From NCBI GenBank assembly GCA_027596195.1, contig JADGJG010000481.1:1-18649 (forward strand): a stretch of DNA of 18,649 nt, in the 5' to 3' direction. Shown piece after piece: positions 1-8,821 of this stretch. Each line of letters begins with the position of its first letter. The first letter of the stretch is position 1. Origin of the DNA: Podochytrium sp. JEL0797 (taxonomy: Eukaryota; Chytridiomycota; Chytridiomycetes; Chytridiales; Chytriomycetaceae). The notes under the pieces were generated by a model that was not told the origin of the DNA, did not search any database, and saw only the letters and a list, made by a program, of their open reading frames with translations. Made by a program: the position numbers and the translations under genes.

Positions 1-4
1 GTCG

Positions 5-26
5 CGCGGGCTCACGCCCGCGTTTT
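5..26. other. GC-rich hairpin followed by a short T run
   Basis: A perfect 7-bp stem (CGCGGGC at 5-11, GCCCGCG at 16-22) closes a 4-base loop and is followed by TTTT at 23-26. The shape resembles the 3' end of a short structured RNA or a Pol III stop, but the window begins 4 bases earlier, so the upstream context is missing. No RNA family was recognised. Confidence 0.3.
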
Positions 27-54
27 AGCGTCTGTGTGTTTTTTTTTTGTTTGT

Positions 55-83
<29 letters not shown>
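55..83 (+). repeat. 29-base G homopolymer
   Basis: An uninterrupted run of 29 G preceded by a T-rich stretch. It may be a real G tract that could form a G-quadruplex, or an assembly artefact of the kind produced when short reads lose signal and call G. Its length should not be trusted. Confidence 0.85.
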
Positions 84-85
<2 letters not shown>

Positions 86-405
86 GCTGACCAAGATTTT
101 TTTCACCGACAGCATGTTTCACTTGATTGTTCGCGTTTTGAGGAAACAGACGCGGACGAGGAAGAAGAGCAAAGATTGTGTTGTCATGTGATTATGAAAG
201 AGGAGGAGGGGGGTTTCGTGTTCATTGGCCGTTTCAAGGGCGTTTCACCTTTTTTGTTGATGTTGATGAGCTTATTAGAAATTGAATATGTGGATATGTG
301 TGTGTTTGTTTGTCCTTCCTTTTCGATTTGGAGGTGTGCCGAGCGACGAAAAGGAGATCATCACGACCAACATCCCCCGCCAAAAAAATCTTCGAAACCA
401 AGAAA
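84..405 (+). other. Noncoding 5' flank and leader of the first Ras gene
   Basis: No coding sequence is supported here. The short open frames do not match a family and do not join the Ras reading frame. The last 40 bases are A/C-rich and lead into an ATG with A at -3 and G at +4. No clear TATA box was seen. Confidence 0.5.
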
Positions 406-1559
406 ATGGTCCTCTACAGACTCGTGGTTTTGGGCGACGGAGGAGTGGGCAAGACTGGTATGTGCCTTTGTTTTCGTTTGATGCATGTCGGAGGACTCTC
501 TTCTCGGCGAAGGAGAGCGGAAGGCAATGCGGCTTGAGCGGGGATGCACGATCAAGATCCGGCAGACACTCCTGTGACACAATGAATTCTAATCTGCTTT
601 TTCATTCACCACCTCCCTGCATGTGCATTCCCTGCAGCCTTGACTATCCAGGTATGTAATCAACTGGTTGATTCTGAAACGTTGTCCTAATTTCCATCTC
701 CGCTGATCTCTTCATCAAAACTCCCTCCTCAATCCGATTCTGCGCTCCCGTGAATGCGCATCTAGCTCTGTTTGAACCACTTTGTCGAGGTATATAGAAT
801 CAGTGTGGCGTCCGCTTGACATTCAAAATCAACTCAAATTCGAACTTTTCTCTAGACTTACGATCCGACCATTGAGGACTCTTACAGAAAGCAGGTTGTG
901 ATCGATGATGAGGCCTGCCAGTTGGAGGTACTCGATACCGCTGGACAAGAAGAATACACTGCGTAAGTTTTGGACCGCCTACCCCCTCTGAACCCCCAAG
1001 GAATCAGCGTACGACAAACGCCAATGCATCAAACAGAACTGATAGTGTGGAGGTTGTTTCGGGTGGAGCGGTCGTAAATCACCTACCTCGTGATCGTCCC
1101 CATGATCCAATTTACAACCCCTCTCACACTCTTTTTTTCCATTACAGACTCCGTGACCAATGGATCCGCGATGGAGAAGGTTTCCTCCTCGTCTACAGCG
1201 TCACTTCTCGAGCCACATTCTATCGCATCGAACGATTCCGTGACCAAATTCTGCGATGCAAAGACACGGACGAAGTGATTCCCATCATGCTCGTGGGAAA
1301 CAAATGCGACAAGAACAGCGAGCGGGAAGTGTCCAAGGAGGAAGGGCAGCATTTGGCGAAACGCTTGGGGTGCGATTTCATTGAAACGAGTGCCAAGACG
1401 AGAGTCAATGTGGAGAAGGCATTTTACAACGTGGTGAGAGCGTTGAGGGCACAGCAGGCTCTGGCGAATAGAGTGAAGGGTGGAAGTCGAGCGGGAATTG
1501 CGGCGAAGAAGTTGAACAAAAAGGGGAGTGCGGACAAAAAAGATTGTGTTCTCATGTGA
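406..1559 (+). CDS. RAS2: Ras GTPase, fungal Ras2/RasB type
   Basis: This is a small membrane-anchored GTP switch protein, probably controlling growth and morphogenesis as its fungal relatives do. Five exons (406-457, 638-651, 766-789, 856-962, 1148-1559) give 202 residues. Visible motifs are the P-loop GDGGVGKT (residues 10-17), switch [10 protein letters not shown] (32-40), switch [10 protein letters not shown] (57-64), NKCD, ETSAK, and a C-terminal CaaX box CVLM after a Lys-rich tail, which predicts prenylation. The segment [20 protein letters not shown] is typical of fungal ras-2/rasB. P-loop residue 17 is Thr rather than the Ser of classical Ras; Thr is normal in this subgroup. Exons 2 and 3 are microexons of 14 and 24 nt. 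Introns are 180, 114, 66 and 185 nt, all GT-AG. It converges on a second Ras gene with 79 bp between stop codons. The family call is firm; the subgroup is from memory of fungal sequences. Confidence 0.93.
724..830 (+). repeat. Inverted-repeat arm in the first Ras gene: end of intron 2, exon 3, most of intron 3
   Basis: These 107 bases match the reverse complement of 2232-2338 with no gaps and 9 mismatches by hand count (about 92%). The next 107 coding bases (856-962 against 2214-2108) differ at about 29 sites (about 73%). The block covers the 24-nt microexon and flanking intron, so it is not explained by protein constraint alone. Confidence 0.85.
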
Positions 1560-1638
1560 TGTTTGGGACGTTGGGATGTTGTTTTTGCTGTTCTCTTTCT
1601 TTCTCGATAATATTCAACTATTTTGGTATATTCCTTTT

Positions 1639-2652
1639 CTACATGATCGAGCATTCTTTGTTGTGTTTGCCGCCGTCTGGCGTCTTGATCTCGTTTCTCT
1701 TGTTGCTGCGGGTGGTCTTAATCCGGGTTTCAATCTCTTGAGACCTGCGCACCGAGCGCACAATATTGAAGAACGCCCTGTTGAACCAAACAAGAGTAAG
1801 GAGGAGGAGACCCCAAAAACAAAGTATTACTCACTTTTCAACGTTGGTTCGCGTTTTGGCACTCGTTTCGACAAAATCAAAACCAAACGATTGCGCAAAC
1901 TGATACCCTTCCTCCGCGCTCACTTCTCTGCGCCAGTTCTCGTCGGCCTTGTTCGCCACGAGCATGACTGGGACAAACCCGTCGTCCACTCCCTTCACAT
2001 TCTTGATGTGTTTGAGAAAGTCGCGAACACGGTAGAACGATTGACGCGAAGTGATGCTGTACACGAGCAAGAAACCTTCACCGTCGCGAATCCATTGGTC
2101 TCGCAGCGCGCTGTATTCCTCCTGTCCCGCCGTGTCGAGAATATCGAGGTTGCAGTTCTCGCCGTCAATGTTGACTTGCTTGGTGTAAGAGTCCTCGATG
2201 GTCGGATCGTACGTCTATCAAATGGAATTGAGATTTTGAAAGTCAAGTGGATGCCACACTGATTCTATTTACCTCGACAAAGTGGTTCAGGCAGAGCTAG
2301 ATGCGTATTCAAGGGAGCGCGGAATCGGATTGAGGAGGAATGAGATTGTGGTCAGGCGAAATGGAGATTGGGGTGGGGTGGCAGCAAATTGGGTAACGTT
2401 AACACGCGATCGCAATTGGCGGGCATCTAGAATACATACCTGAATCGTCAAAGCTAGCATCGTGGGGGTGAATGGGAAAGAAATGAATGTTAGATTGGGT
2501 GGGTTTGCCAGGGCGATCCATTGGAATCGCGGCATCAGACGGAAGTCCCCGGCAGCGCCCTGATCACAGTGCTTACCAGTCTTTCCAACACCTCCATCGC
2601 CGAGAACGACAAGTTTGTGCGTGGGCATTCCGTGCGCGGTGGTGGGGGCCAT
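1639..2652 (-). CDS. Ras GTPase, second copy, convergent with the first
   Basis: A paralogue of the Ras gene at 406-1559. Exons (5' to 3') are 2652-2577, 2453-2440, 2296-2273, 2214-1835 and 1777-1639, giving 210 residues. It has GDGGVGKT (18-25), [26 protein letters not shown] and a CaaX box CSIM. Introns 1 to 3 fall at the same positions and phases as in the other copy, so the 14-nt and 24-nt microexons are shared. It lacks the other copy's fourth intron, after the switch II codons, and instead has a 57-nt intron (1834-1778) splitting the Lys codon of NVEKAF. A second in-frame ATG at 2628 would give exactly the N-terminal length of the first copy; 2652 was chosen because A at -3 and G at +4 are better. 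The start lies 34 bp from the divergent epimerase start. Confidence 0.9.
2232..2338 (-). repeat. Inverted-repeat arm in the second Ras gene
   Basis: Partner of 724-830: same length, opposite strand, centred on exon 3 (2296-2273). The pseudogene near 12300-12354 keeps the 3' part of the same block, through the microexon. Confidence 0.85.
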
Positions 2653-2686
2653 TTTGAAGAAGTTTCGAAAAACACAAGCCCAAAAA
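2653..2686. promoter_or_regulatory. 34-bp divergent start region, Ras copy 2 / aldose epimerase
   Basis: Only 34 bp, A-rich on the plus strand, separate the two ATGs. Core promoters cannot both fit here, so each gene's transcript probably begins inside the other's 5' end. No TATA box is visible. Confidence 0.6.
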
Positions 2687-3846
2687 ATGCAGGAAGATTT
2701 CGTCCTGACCACAGACACTCTCAACGTGAGCCTGAGACCACTCGGTGCCACCATTCACCAGCTCGAATTCATGGGCACCGACGTGGTCCTTGGATATAAC
2801 ACTGCCGAGGAGCAGGAGGCGTGTAAATCGCATCCATATATCTCGACGATTGGGCGCGTGGCAAACAGGTGCGCACATGTTCCTCCCTGTGCGTTTCTCG
2901 TCTTTAACTGACATTGGACCATTTGCAGAATTGCCAACGCACAGTTCTCGCTTGACGGGCACTCGTATCAACTCGCCGCCAACAACGGACCCAATTCACT
3001 TCATGGCGGAAACAAAGGATGGGACACAAAGGAATGGTAAGAAGAATCCATCGAATGCAAGAGTGAATTGATAATTGATGTGGTGTTGACAGGACGTTGG
3101 TCGAGAAAGATGTGGCCTTTGCCAAGTTCGAATCGCGAAGTGCCGCCGGCGAGGAAGGGTTTCCGCTGCCCGTCATCGCGTCTGTGTCATACTCGATCAA
3201 AGGGAACGATTTGGAAATCGAATATGGTGCCATCATTGACGAAGACGCGTTGGATGGGACTGAAACCACGCAAGAGACCATCGTCAATATGACGACGCAT
3301 TCGTATTTCAACTTGTCTGGATTCGTCGAGCCAACCGTCTTGGACCATGTCGCGCACTTCCCCAACTCGCTTGGATCGATGGAGCTCAACAGCGTTCAGA
3401 TTCCAACGGGAAGGATCGTCAAGCCCGCGAACTCGCCTGCCATGGATTTCACGACGGCGCCAAAGTCGCTGGGACGCGATATCGCGAAAGTTCAAGAATT
3501 CAAAGGATACGACCATTTCTACCTCGTCAAGGGTTTCGAGGAGGCTGCCAAGAATGATGTGGTTCTCGCCGCGTCGGTGAGCTCGCAGAAATCGGGCATC
3601 CGCATGGACGTTCTGACCGACGCTCTCGGATTCCAAATCTACACGGCCAACTATTTGGACGGATCCATTCCAACGAAGAGCACCCAACCAAGTGGATTTT
3701 ACAACCAGCATGCGGGCGTGTGTTTGGAAACCTCTGCTCCTCCGGACGCGATCAACAGTTCCAATGACTTCATTCGCTCCGCCGTGATCTTGAAAAGAGG
3801 CGGAAAATGGAGTCAGAAAACTATTTTCAGATTTGCCATGGCTTGA
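2687..3846 (+). CDS. GALM: Aldose 1-epimerase (galactose mutarotase)
   Basis: A cytosolic enzyme that interconverts alpha and beta anomers of aldoses such as glucose and galactose, feeding anomer-specific kinases. Three exons (2687-2868, 2929-3036, 3093-3846) give 347 residues, normal for the family. Family landmarks are GRVANR (about 56-61), [12 protein letters not shown] with His86, MTTHSYFNL with His166, GYDH with Asp237, and CLETSAPPD with Glu309. His86, His166 and Glu309 correspond to the family's substrate-binding His, general acid and general base. Introns of 60 and 56 nt are GT-AG and join frames cleanly. The ATG at 2687 has A at -3 and places the first beta strands correctly. An AATAAA follows 24 bases after the stop. 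It may supply the hexokinases encoded further right, but nothing shows co-regulation. Confidence 0.92.
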
Positions 3847-3869
3847 CTTCCCTTTTCATGGGCAAACTA

Positions 3870-3875
3870 AATAAA
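3870..3875 (+). terminator. AATAAA poly(A) signal for the epimerase gene
   Basis: AATAAA begins 24 bases after the epimerase stop codon and is followed by T-rich sequence. Confidence 0.55.
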
Positions 3876-4012
3876 AACTGTTAATTTTATTTATTTGTCG
3901 TTAGTCCAATGCTCCTCAACATGGGCCAAGAAATGAAAGAACCTCAGCACAGGGATCGGCAGCATCGCAAACCATGCAAGAGAATTCCACCTCATCAAAT
4001 TCGTCTAATTGT

Positions 4013-4018
4013 TTTATT
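4013..4018 (-). terminator. AATAAA poly(A) signal for the thiouridylase gene
   Basis: On the minus strand AATAAA starts 6 bases after the TAA at 4024. The 177-bp gap between the two convergent stop codons holds only these signals and no coding sequence. Confidence 0.5.
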
Positions 4019-4023
4019 ATCGT

Positions 4024-5532
4024 TTACATGATTTGACCGCCTCCGAGACAAATATCATTCAAATAAAGTACCGCTTGCTAAAAAGGAAAGGATGAGATGA
4101 GACGCGCCAATCAAGTCAAACCTCTGAAGCGCATTTACCTGCCCACTCGCAACCCCCTTTTCTGGCACATCGAGTTCCGCCAGATAAATTGCATTCAATG
4201 AATCGACTTTCCTGAATCGTATCGGGAATGGCTCCGATTGATGCCGAATCTTCAAACTCGCTCGCATGTACGACTTGGTCGCCAACTCGGGGGGTTCAGC
4301 GCCCGAAATCCATACCCAGTTTCGAATATTGATTGTTCCCTTGTAGAGAAGAGGGTGGTTGTGCCCGGGGACAACGACAATGTCTCCCGTCTTGACATTT
4401 TTGGACGCAACGAACCACCTTGCCCAGGGAAAACAAACAATTTAGAGAACCTTGGACACTGAAACAATGGTAATAACCTTCATACTTTTCTGTTTCTCCC
4501 GAGATGCGTGCCTTTTGTCCAATCGTGAATTTCGCGAGACCATCGTGCGTTCCTTTGGCGTCCCCAGCCACCGTCACAAATCGACCGGGAGTATCCTGCA
4601 TGAATTCGCCCACGAAATTCCCATACTTTTCCTTGGGCTCAATGAAACAGATTCCCATGCTCTCTCGTTTTTCAGACACGTGCGTCAACAGAGTGTCCCG
4701 CGCGATTCCCTTGACGGCAGTCTTTCGCAGGTTCCCGAGAGGAAAGAGGGTCTGTAAAAAGGGCATTAGGAATTGATTTCTTCGACAAAGGAATAGAAAA
4801 CTGAACTTGCTGAAGAACCGATTGGGAAACGTTGGACAGAAAGTACGTTTGATCCTTTTTGAGATCCACCGCGCGTTGCAACACTAGTTTCGAAACGATC
4901 GGATCCCACCCAATCCGTGCATAATGGCCCGTCGCAATGAAATCAGCCGTCCCCACAAGATGCGCAATCGACAGTGGAGTCTTGCTGGACTGCGTGTTGG
5001 AAACCGCAGTCATCTCCGACCTCAACCCCGATCGCGACCGCTCCTTTTCCGAAACTCCGCGTGCGATTCGATTCCGCATCGTTTCGTGATGCACTGCTGC
5101 ATCGGGGGAATTGGGTTTCTTCAACACCAGATTCGCGAAAGCTCCAAACTTGATCCACCGGTTGCATCCGATATCCGGATTCGGCGTGTCCCCGGCCGCC
5201 AACGAATTCAGCATCGGTTGAAACACTCGCGTCCAGTATTCTTTGGTGAAATCGACGGTGGATAATGGAATGTCGAGTTTGTTGCAGGTTGTCAAGGCGT
5301 CTTTGAAATCGCGGGCGGCGGTGGGACACATTTGACCCTCCGTGTCCCAGTTGTGCATGAATACGCCGTGAATGTCGAGGTTCTGGTGGGGGGTGAGGTG
5401 ATCAGGTTTTGAATGTGGTTGTGGGATGGTGGGGTTGTGTTGTACCAAACTTGACGCCAAGGATTTGAGAAGCAAGGCAGAAACGGATGAATCAACACCT
5501 CCACTCATCCCAACAACGATTCTGGTCTTCAT
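4024..5532 (-). CDS. MTO2: tRNA-specific 2-thiouridylase (MnmA/TRMU family, mitochondrial type)
   Basis: This enzyme thiolates the wobble uridine of tRNA Lys, Glu and Gln; fungal members act in mitochondria. Exons (5' to 3') are 5532-4807, 4751-4486, 4418-4139 and 4077-4024, giving 441 residues. Motifs are the PP-loop SGGVDSS (10-16), TPNPDIGCNRWIKF with catalytic Cys123, ATGHYAR, KDQTYFLS, GICFIEP with the second catalytic Cys277, and the C-terminal strand CLGGGQIM. Bases 5445-5383 are probably a further 63-nt intron: it starts GTAC, ends CACCAG, has no stop, is a multiple of three, and encodes 21 residues absent from bacterial MnmA; without it the protein is 420 residues. An insert of about 45 charged residues precedes the ATGHY motif. 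The frame stays open upstream to an ATG at 5625, but that extension is acidic, unlike a targeting peptide, so the start at 5532 was kept. Confidence 0.9.
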
Positions 5533-5636
5533 CGGTAATGATATTTCCAGGTTGGCAGAATCTCTTGGAAGCTTGTGGAAAAGCTGATCGCAAAAAAGGG
5601 GATTTTCGTTTTCAAAAAAAACCATCTTCAATCACA
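5533..5636. promoter_or_regulatory. Divergent promoter, thiouridylase / mitochondrial DnaJ
   Basis: About 104 bp separate the two chosen start codons. Both products are predicted to act in mitochondria, so shared control is plausible. No specific binding motif was recognised. Confidence 0.45.
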
Positions 5637-6229
5637 ATGGTCATGATCTTTCGAAGCGTTTCCTCCTTTCGCCACGCTGCGAGCCCTTTCAAACGGTGCA
5701 TTCCTCTTCTAAAGCGATCACCGCCTCTTGCCTTCCAATTCCACACGTCGGGTAAGCGAGTCTCTCCCTCATAGGGCCATGAGGAGATTCCTCATGACTG
5801 ATCACACACATCACCATCACCCTCCTCCTTCCCTCCAACACAGCACCCGCATTCGCCAAGAAGAAGGCCGACCCCTACGATCTCCTCGGAGTCTCGAAAT
5901 CGTCCTCCGCCAAGGAAATCAAAAAGGCGTATTACCAAAAAGCGAAGGAATTCCACCCGGATACAAACAAAGATGCGAAAGCAAAGGACAAATTTCAGGA
6001 GTTGCAAGAGGCGTATGATGTAAAATGCCCTTTTTTTCCAAGGGTGCGTGATTATTGACCCCCACGTCACCGTTCAAACTTAGATTTTATCGGACGACAA
6101 GAAGAAGGCGGCTTATGACAGTTATGGACACCATGATCCCTCGGCTGCGGGTGGAGGTGGAGGTGGATATCCTGGCGGATTCCCCGGTGGATTCCCAGGC
6201 GGATTCGAAGGTAAAAAACGAGCGACTGG

Positions 6230-6272
<43 letters not shown>

Positions 6273-7487
6273 TCGGCGGGGGGGGGTGGGGGTGGGGGTT
6301 TGCCGGGCGGTTTCCCGGGGGGTTTCCATGGGGGATTGGATTGTAAAAAACGCCCGAATGACCCCCCCCCCCCCCCCCCCCCCCCCACTCTTGAGACAAA
6401 AAGTCTGCTCAACTCGTTTTGCTTTTTTTGGACAATCAGGTTTCCCCGGAGGATTCGGCGGCGCTGCCGGTGGAACCCATGGCAACGCGCACATTTTCGA
6501 AGAACTGTTTCGAAACTTTGGAGGCGGCGGTGCAGGTGGTCCTAGTGGATTTGGATCTCAACATGGCCGTGACGTGAATGTCGAGACGCGGATTTCCTTC
6601 ATGGATGCCGTCAAGGGAGTCGACAAGACCGTCAATTATCAGTCTGTCGAGACGTGTGGAACTTGTCATGGCAGTGGGGTGAAGGATGGGGCCAAGAAGT
6701 CCAAGTGTGGGGCTTGTCATGGAAGTGGACAGGTTTGCATTTTTTGTTTTGCCCACTTTTTCAATCCACAAGGGGTGAAGCTAACCCTTTTTTTAACTAG
6801 CAAACGTTTGTCCGCGGCGGTTTCCACATGTCCACTGCCTGCACCACCTGCGGCGGATCTGGCGTCCACATCCCACGCGACTCCAAATGCTCCCCCTGCG
6901 GCGGCCAAGGCCGCGTCATGGCCGTCAAATCCACCACCGTCCACATCCCCGCGGGTGTCGACACGGGCATGAAAGTCCGTGTCCCCGCGAAAGGCGACGC
7001 GCCCGCCAGCGGGGAAGGATCCCCCGGGGATTTGTTTGTGCACTTGGATGTGTCCCCGCATCCGCGGTTCCAGAGGGAAGGCGCGGATATCTTTGTGAAT
7101 GTGAGTGTGCCGTTGCATGTGGCTGTGTTGGGGGGTACGATTCGGGTGCCGACTGTGGATGGGGATGTGGATTTAAAGGTGGCGGCGGGGACGCAGCCGG
7201 AGGAGAAGAAGCGGTTGGGGAAGCGAGGGGTTGTGAAGGCGCCTGGGCGCAGTGGGTCGGAGAGGGGGGATCAGTATGTGACGGTTAAGATTGCGATTCC
7301 GAGAAAGATTACGGAGGAGCAGCGGAAGGCGTTTAAGGAGGCGTTTGGGATTACGGAGGAGGAAGGGGAAGGGAAGGAGCCGCATGTGGAAGCTGCGAAT
7401 GAGTGGGATGAGAAGAAGAGCGACGCGTTGCATAACATCATGGATAAGATTAAGAGCGGGTTGGGAATGGGAGGCAAGAAGGACTAG
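5637..7487 (+). CDS. MDJ1: Mitochondrial DnaJ/Hsp40 co-chaperone (Mdj1 type)
   Basis: A type I J-protein that stimulates mitochondrial Hsp70 and helps fold matrix proteins. Five exons (5637-5751, 5844-6019, 6084-6210, 6440-6732, 6801-7487) give 465 residues. The first 38 residues are rich in Arg, Ser and Phe with no acidic residue, as in a matrix targeting peptide. The J domain follows (about 48-110, HPD at 76-78), then a Gly/Phe region (about 118-180), then four zinc motifs CxxCxGxG at 212, 229, 251 and 267, and the client-binding domains. The 229-nt intron 3 (6211-6439), inside the Gly/Phe region, contains 39 G, a degraded copy of the preceding exon and 25 C, and may be misassembled. The coding frame across it is consistent (GFEG then FPGGF). 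The gene converges on the PIH1D2-like gene with 65 bp between stops. Confidence 0.93.
6138..6386 (+). repeat. Degenerate tandem copy with G39 and C25 runs in a DnaJ intron
   Basis: Segment 6138-6230 (end of exon 3 plus the splice donor) is followed by 39 G (6231-6269), then by 6270-6361, which aligns to it almost end to end (both contain CCCTCGGC and GTAAAAAACG at matching offsets) but with many changes, mostly towards G or T. A run of 25 C follows (6362-6386). The second copy still encodes a PGGFPGGF stretch in one frame. It could be a real duplication or a low-quality read duplicate. Confidence 0.75.
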
Positions 7488-7552
7488 ATTTGAAATATAC
7501 GATTTTGCCAAAGACCCCTTTTCTCCCGTACGACACAAAGCGTTTGTTTATT

Positions 7553-8755
7553 TTATTTCGAAATCTTCAATTTCAACGTCTCGGTTGTTCGTATAAACTT
7601 TGCCGTGCACGAGTCCAGGGTCGTGAGACTCGGGAACGGGATGGAAAGCGTGTGGAGCGCGGTTTTGATTTCAATCGAGCCGGCGACCAACGTCATTTCG
7701 ATTTCGGATTGAGATTTCTGTGTTTGGGTTACTGGGTTAGGGAGTTGCCTTCTCCCCTACGCGTTTCAAACTTGCCGTATTCGGCAAGACGCAGTAAATC
7801 AGCGAATGTGAAGCCGTTTCCTTTCGATTCCAGGACGCCACGGCCTTTTGTTCTGTCTCCAGCTGAATGATTTCAATGATGGGTTTCGTGGGGTTACTGG
7901 TTGTCTTTTGGGCCATTGGATTCTTCAAGACACTTGGCATTTTGAGCGAAGGCAATTCGGGTTCTTGCGACGACGCGTTCTCGGCCGCAGCAGGGACTTT
8001 GATGTCGCTTGTTTTTGAAATGTCGGCGTCTGTGAGCGGCTTTCCTTTGTCGTCCCAGCCAAAAGGTCCCATATATTCCTTTTCGATAATTTTGTGTGCT
8101 ATAGAAAAAAATTAAGTTTAATGCTGCGTGATGGTGTGGGAGTGTGGAAGATCCGTTGAGAATTCTTACTTCTCTTGGACAGTGTCACGTTGTGAGTTTC
8201 TTTGATGCAATCGACAACGAGATTGATCAAGTCGGATTTGAAAAACGAATCCTTGGTGCATTTCTCCAACACAGCCGGGTTGATGACTGCGTCGACAACC
8301 TTGGACTTTTTGTCTGCTCGGCGCAGCGCGAAATTTTCGATCAGAACAACGAGATCTACGTTCACCAAGAGAACAAACCTTCTGCTGTACGAATCTCGGA
8401 AAGACAAATGGGGATATTGAGTGGATCGTCTTTTGGCGGAGGAGCCAGTTTGTCCGTGACAGCAAAGTTGACGTGCCAAACGCGTGACAGGTCGGACTCG
8501 ACCTCTTTGGTTTCGATGCGAAAGCCGGGTTTGATGTGGCGATGGGAATTCGCTTCTTCCTCAGCGCTTTGTTTCACCGACTTGATGTACTCTTGGTATG
8601 CCTGGATGATAAATAAATAAATACATGATCGAAACACTGCACGCGACAAAGAGATTTCCAACCTGTGGATCCTTTGCGGCCAATTCGTCGAGATGCTTCC
8701 AGATCTTTGATCCTTTCTGCATGAGCATCTCTGGAGAGAACTGGAGCGGATCCAT
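7553..8755 (-). CDS. PIH1D2: PIH1 domain protein, PIH1D2-like
   Basis: PIH1 proteins are Hsp90/R2TP co-chaperones; PIH1D2 is linked to preassembly of axonemal dyneins in ciliated cells. Exons (5' to 3') are 8755-8663, 8601-8379, 8313-8170, 8098-7842 and 7756-7553, giving 306 residues, close to the length of animal PIH1D2. The N-terminus (KIWKHLDELAAKDPQAYQEY) matches the PIH1D2 opening helix. The PIH1 domain (about 56-165) has PGFRIETK, IPICLSE, VVDAVINPAVL and the helix before THKIIEKEYMGPFGW. A linker follows, then a CS-like domain with LHTLSIPFPS and the signature TAKFIRTTETLKLKI near the end. The last intron (7841-7757, donor GTGGCG) is the weakest joint: without it the frame ends at 7737 and loses the CS strands. 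Confidence in PIH1 is high, in the D2 subtype moderate. Confidence 0.82.
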
Positions 8756-8821
8756 GGCGATGCTTTTTTTTGATCAAAAACGAGTTTGTCCGAAAAATTG
8801 GCAGTCGCACTTCTACTTCGA
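8756..8821. promoter_or_regulatory. 66-bp divergent start region, PIH1D2-like / Num1-like
   Basis: The two ATGs are 66 bp apart. The stretch contains a run of eight T. No TATA or known fungal motif is evident, but the space is so small that shared control is likely. Confidence 0.5.

Noticed and set aside
1528..2262. Open frame of 244 codons on the plus strand
   Set aside because: Antisense to the second Ras gene; composition follows from the Ras codons on the other strand.
5533..5631. N-terminal extension of the thiouridylase
   Set aside because: Open but acidic and unlike a mitochondrial presequence, and it would run to within 11 bp of the DnaJ start. Kept only as a note.
6270..6361. Extra DnaJ exon encoding a second PGGF block
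   Set aside because: No splice sites support it, the real donor at 6211 and acceptor at 6439 join in frame, and the segment may be an artefact.
6067..6494. Poly-Pro and poly-Gly frames on both strands
   Set aside because: They are translations of the G39 and C25 runs and flanking Gly/Phe codons inside a DnaJ intron, not a separate gene.
7737..7841. Continuation of the PIH1D2-like exon 4 to a stop at 7737
   Set aside because: Residues after the predicted junction look non-native, while splicing to 7756 recovers the CS-like strands ending in TAKFIRTTETLKLKI.
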